Assembly: GCA_914767715.1 (NCBI GenBank)
Contig: OU612069.1
Coordinates: 4,714,001-4,774,000, forward strand
Direction of reading: 5' to 3'
DNA length: 60,000 nt
Source: Membranipora membranacea
Taxonomy: Eukaryota > Bryozoa > Gymnolaemata > Cheilostomatida > Membraniporidae
Shown: piece after piece, positions 57,720-60,000 of the stretch
Layout of the letters: each line of letters starts with the position of its first letter
Position numbering within the stretch: the stretch's first letter is position 1
Made by a program: the position numbers and the translations under genes
The notes under the pieces: generated by a model
Seen by the model: only the letters and a program-made list of their open reading frames with translations
The model's database searches: none
What the model was told of the DNA's origin: nothing

Positions 57720-59280
57720 CAAGTTATGCGATTCAATTGATCAGTTGATAGTGACATTTCACTCCATCCATAAAAAAATATGGAACATTGACTAGCCTTT
57801 GCTTCTGACTGGTATAATTGTTATAAATTGTTACTCAATGCATCAAAGACAGATGTAATGACCTCATCCTATTTCGATACTGATTTGATTTTCTCAAACT
57901 TGTTTTTCAGGGCATGACCTTCAAGCGGTCTGACAAACTGAAACATAAATCAGTTTGAGAAAAATGAGATAAAAGTATGAAATTTAAATCCAATGTCAAT
58001 GAGATTGAACGAAACCTAACCCAATCAGAGCAAGCTTTGAGAGAAATCGTAAGTTTTTGAATGGAACGTTAGCTGCAGTCGTGTAGGCAGGGTAAATAAA
58101 ACCGAAGATTGAATATTCCACTCCATTTCCTTGTTTCCCTAATTAATATTTTTAAAAGAGATGCTTAAACATCAGGAATCTAAATTGGCATAAACCTGAG
58201 ACAAGACAAAGGCATATCAATTCCACCATCAAGTGGTTCCATTATTTATACCTCTCAACAGATTTAATATGTATATAAGTGATGATGAAATAATAGTTTG
58301 AATTAAGGTTGTATCCCTAACCATGTGGATTCATATTTCGTGGGTTGATCTGTGGCTGTTATTTGAGATTACTGTAATGTTGTAAGTGAGCACACCTAAT
58401 TGAGCAGTTGAAGGCGATAATTTGTCTTTTATTCAAATTGTGTAGCCTGCTATATGTTCATAACCTTTGTTTGGGATACCACCATGGTTAAGATAAGTGT
58501 GTATACATATTCAGTTCTAATTTATATCACATCGAAAACTTGTTGTAATAAATTGATACTTAATGCATCTACGACAGATTTTATGGCCTTGTCCTATTTC
58601 GATATTGATTTGAATTTCTCAAATTTTTTTTCAGTGAATGTCCTTCAAGCAGTCTGAAAAACTAAAACATAAAGCAATTTGGAGAAAAGTGAGATAAACG
58701 TATGAAATTTAAATCCAATGTCAAAGAGATTGAACGTAACCTAACCCAATCAGAGCAAACTTTGAGAGAAATCGTAAGTTATGAATGGAATGTAAGCTGC
58801 AGTCGTGTAGGCAGGGTAAATAAAACCAAAGATTGAATAATCCACTCTAATTCCTTATTGCTCTAATAAATATAGTTGAAGTAGTCCTAAGAGTCGATAA
58901 CAGATGCTTAAACATCATGAATCTAAATTGACATAAACCTGAGACAAGACAAATGTATATCGATTCCACCATCAAGTGGTACCATTAATTATACCTCTGA
59001 ACAGTTTAAAAATGTATATAAGGGATGATGAAATAATAGCTGAATGAAGGTTGTATCCCTAACCATGTGGTTTCAAAATTCTTAGGTGGACCCGTGGCCG
59101 TTTTTTGAGATTAATGAAATGTTGTAAGTCCGGAAACCTAATTCAGCCAGTTGAATGCGAGAAATTGGCTTTCATTCAAATCGTGTAGCTTGCTGTATTG
59201 TCATAACTTTTGTGTGTGATGCTACCATGGTTATGATAATTGTGTATACATTTTTCGTTTTTTATTAGGATATATTTTCT
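57720..59280 (+). pseudogene. Module L, decayed LINE RT, copies 8 and 9 in tandem
   Basis: Two successive copies (57720-58500 and about 58540-59230), each running from the 'ttgataCTcaatgcatc'-type start through 'gtcaatgagattgaac', 'gctgcagtcgtgtaggcag' and 'ggtaccattatttatacc' to the A tail 'gttgtatccctaaccatgtg'. They are close to each other and to copy 1. Direct tandem duplication is the simplest reading. Confidence 0.6.
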
Positions 59281-60000
59281 TATTTACGTGTTCTGCGGCT
59301 AGCTGTATACCAAACCTGTTTCTCGGTTTGAACCTAACTTTGAGAAGCCTAGGTGATGACAGTGATATATTGAGTTGTTTCTTCTAAAATCTTTCATTCA
59401 AGTAAGTTTTTGCAGAGAGCAAGTGTCGTTATAAATGACTTCTTAATTTTTGTGATGTTTTTATTACGTCCTCTCAAGCAAAGTTTTATTTGTTTTACTC
59501 TTTCACTTGAGCTTTTAAGCAGGCAATCTGAGAGTAGCCACATCTTTGCGTCTTGATCTTAAATATATTTCACAGAGCAAGAAGGTCCTAATTCATAATA
59601 AAAAAGCTATAATCAATAATTTGGCTTGCGCCATAAACAGAATCAAATTTATCCCTGTTGTCAGGGGAACACCACGGCCACTTGGATTTAATAAAAAATT
59701 GAAAAGTAATAAATGTATTACAGAATAGGTGCTCAATTAGTCTGTGTCGCAATTTCTTACAATTCAGATGTTTCTGTCCAGTGACAAGCAATGTATTATA
59801 AGTAACACCAAACAATACTTAATAACTCTGTCGAGGTATGTAGGCCTATTACCATACAATACAATTCATTTAATATATGTGTGTTACCCACTCATTATGA
59901 AGTGCAGTGAAGTGAAAAAGGTATGTTTGTCATCTAACATGTCACCTCTTTGTTGTTTGATCTCAATCAAAATTTGAATGCAGTACATGCCTGGCACTTT
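59280..60000 (+). repeat. Module B, copy 6, cut by window end
   Basis: From 'cctaactttgagaagcctag' (59331) through 'ccctgttgtcaggggaac' and 'ggtgctcaattagtctgtg' to the last base. The 77-codon frame at 59744-59977 corresponds in position to the one at 15464 and is repeat-borne. Confidence 0.65.

Noticed and set aside
1-60000. CRISPR array or bacterial operon
   Set aside because: No regularly spaced short repeats; the repeats are kilobase modules, and the elements and splice sites are eukaryotic.

Overview
This window reads as AT-rich, repeat-packed DNA from an animal nuclear genome, probably a marine invertebrate. No bacterial-style operon, rRNA or functional tRNA gene is visible. The evidence is a REL-endonuclease non-LTR retrotransposon, a decayed BEL/Pao LTR retrotransposon, 5'-truncated LINE fragments, a tRNA-derived SINE and spliced LRR-coding exons with canonical GT/AG borders. 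Species cannot be fixed from the sequence.

Layout. Almost everything outside the named mobile elements is a mosaic of a few large repeat modules, each present 2-8 times and usually diverged by several to about 15 percent (read by eye). I call them A (1, 9550, 22685, 30541, 39852), B (2580, 10680, 15010, 32340, 41630, 59280, with a G-rich end block also at 48490 and 50780), C (1790, 56040), D (17400, 27160, 51050), E (12300, 15780, 34300, 43440, 48900), F (17850/22166, 38560), G (24240, 47160, 54040), L (decayed LINE RT pieces, nine main copies) and X (37285, 52975, and inverted inside A). A and E share a homologous core.

Into this mosaic several elements have inserted cleanly, and a sibling module copy supplies the empty site for most of them. 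(1) A BEL/Pao element at 3763-9550 has frameshifts and stops, keeps gag, protease, RT and RNase H remnants, and lacks integrase and the 3' LTR. (2) A full-length R2/HERO-type element at 17917-22165 has one uninterrupted 1093-codon ORF and an apparent 5-bp target duplication; it is the only intact long coding sequence here and the best candidate for recent activity. (3) Two LINE tails lie at 25075-25683 and 41983-42552. (4) A SINE lies at about 36941-37095.

The only host-gene signal I can support is on the minus strand: three copies of one 141-bp exon (55308-55168, 46786-46646, 26678-26538). Each encodes two leucine-rich repeats, is open, is flanked by AG and GT, and has the same 2-2 phase. 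They are either exons of one long LRR gene with repeat-filled introns or remnants of a tandemly duplicated family. Several repeat modules also hold short reading frames conserved between copies that I cannot identify.
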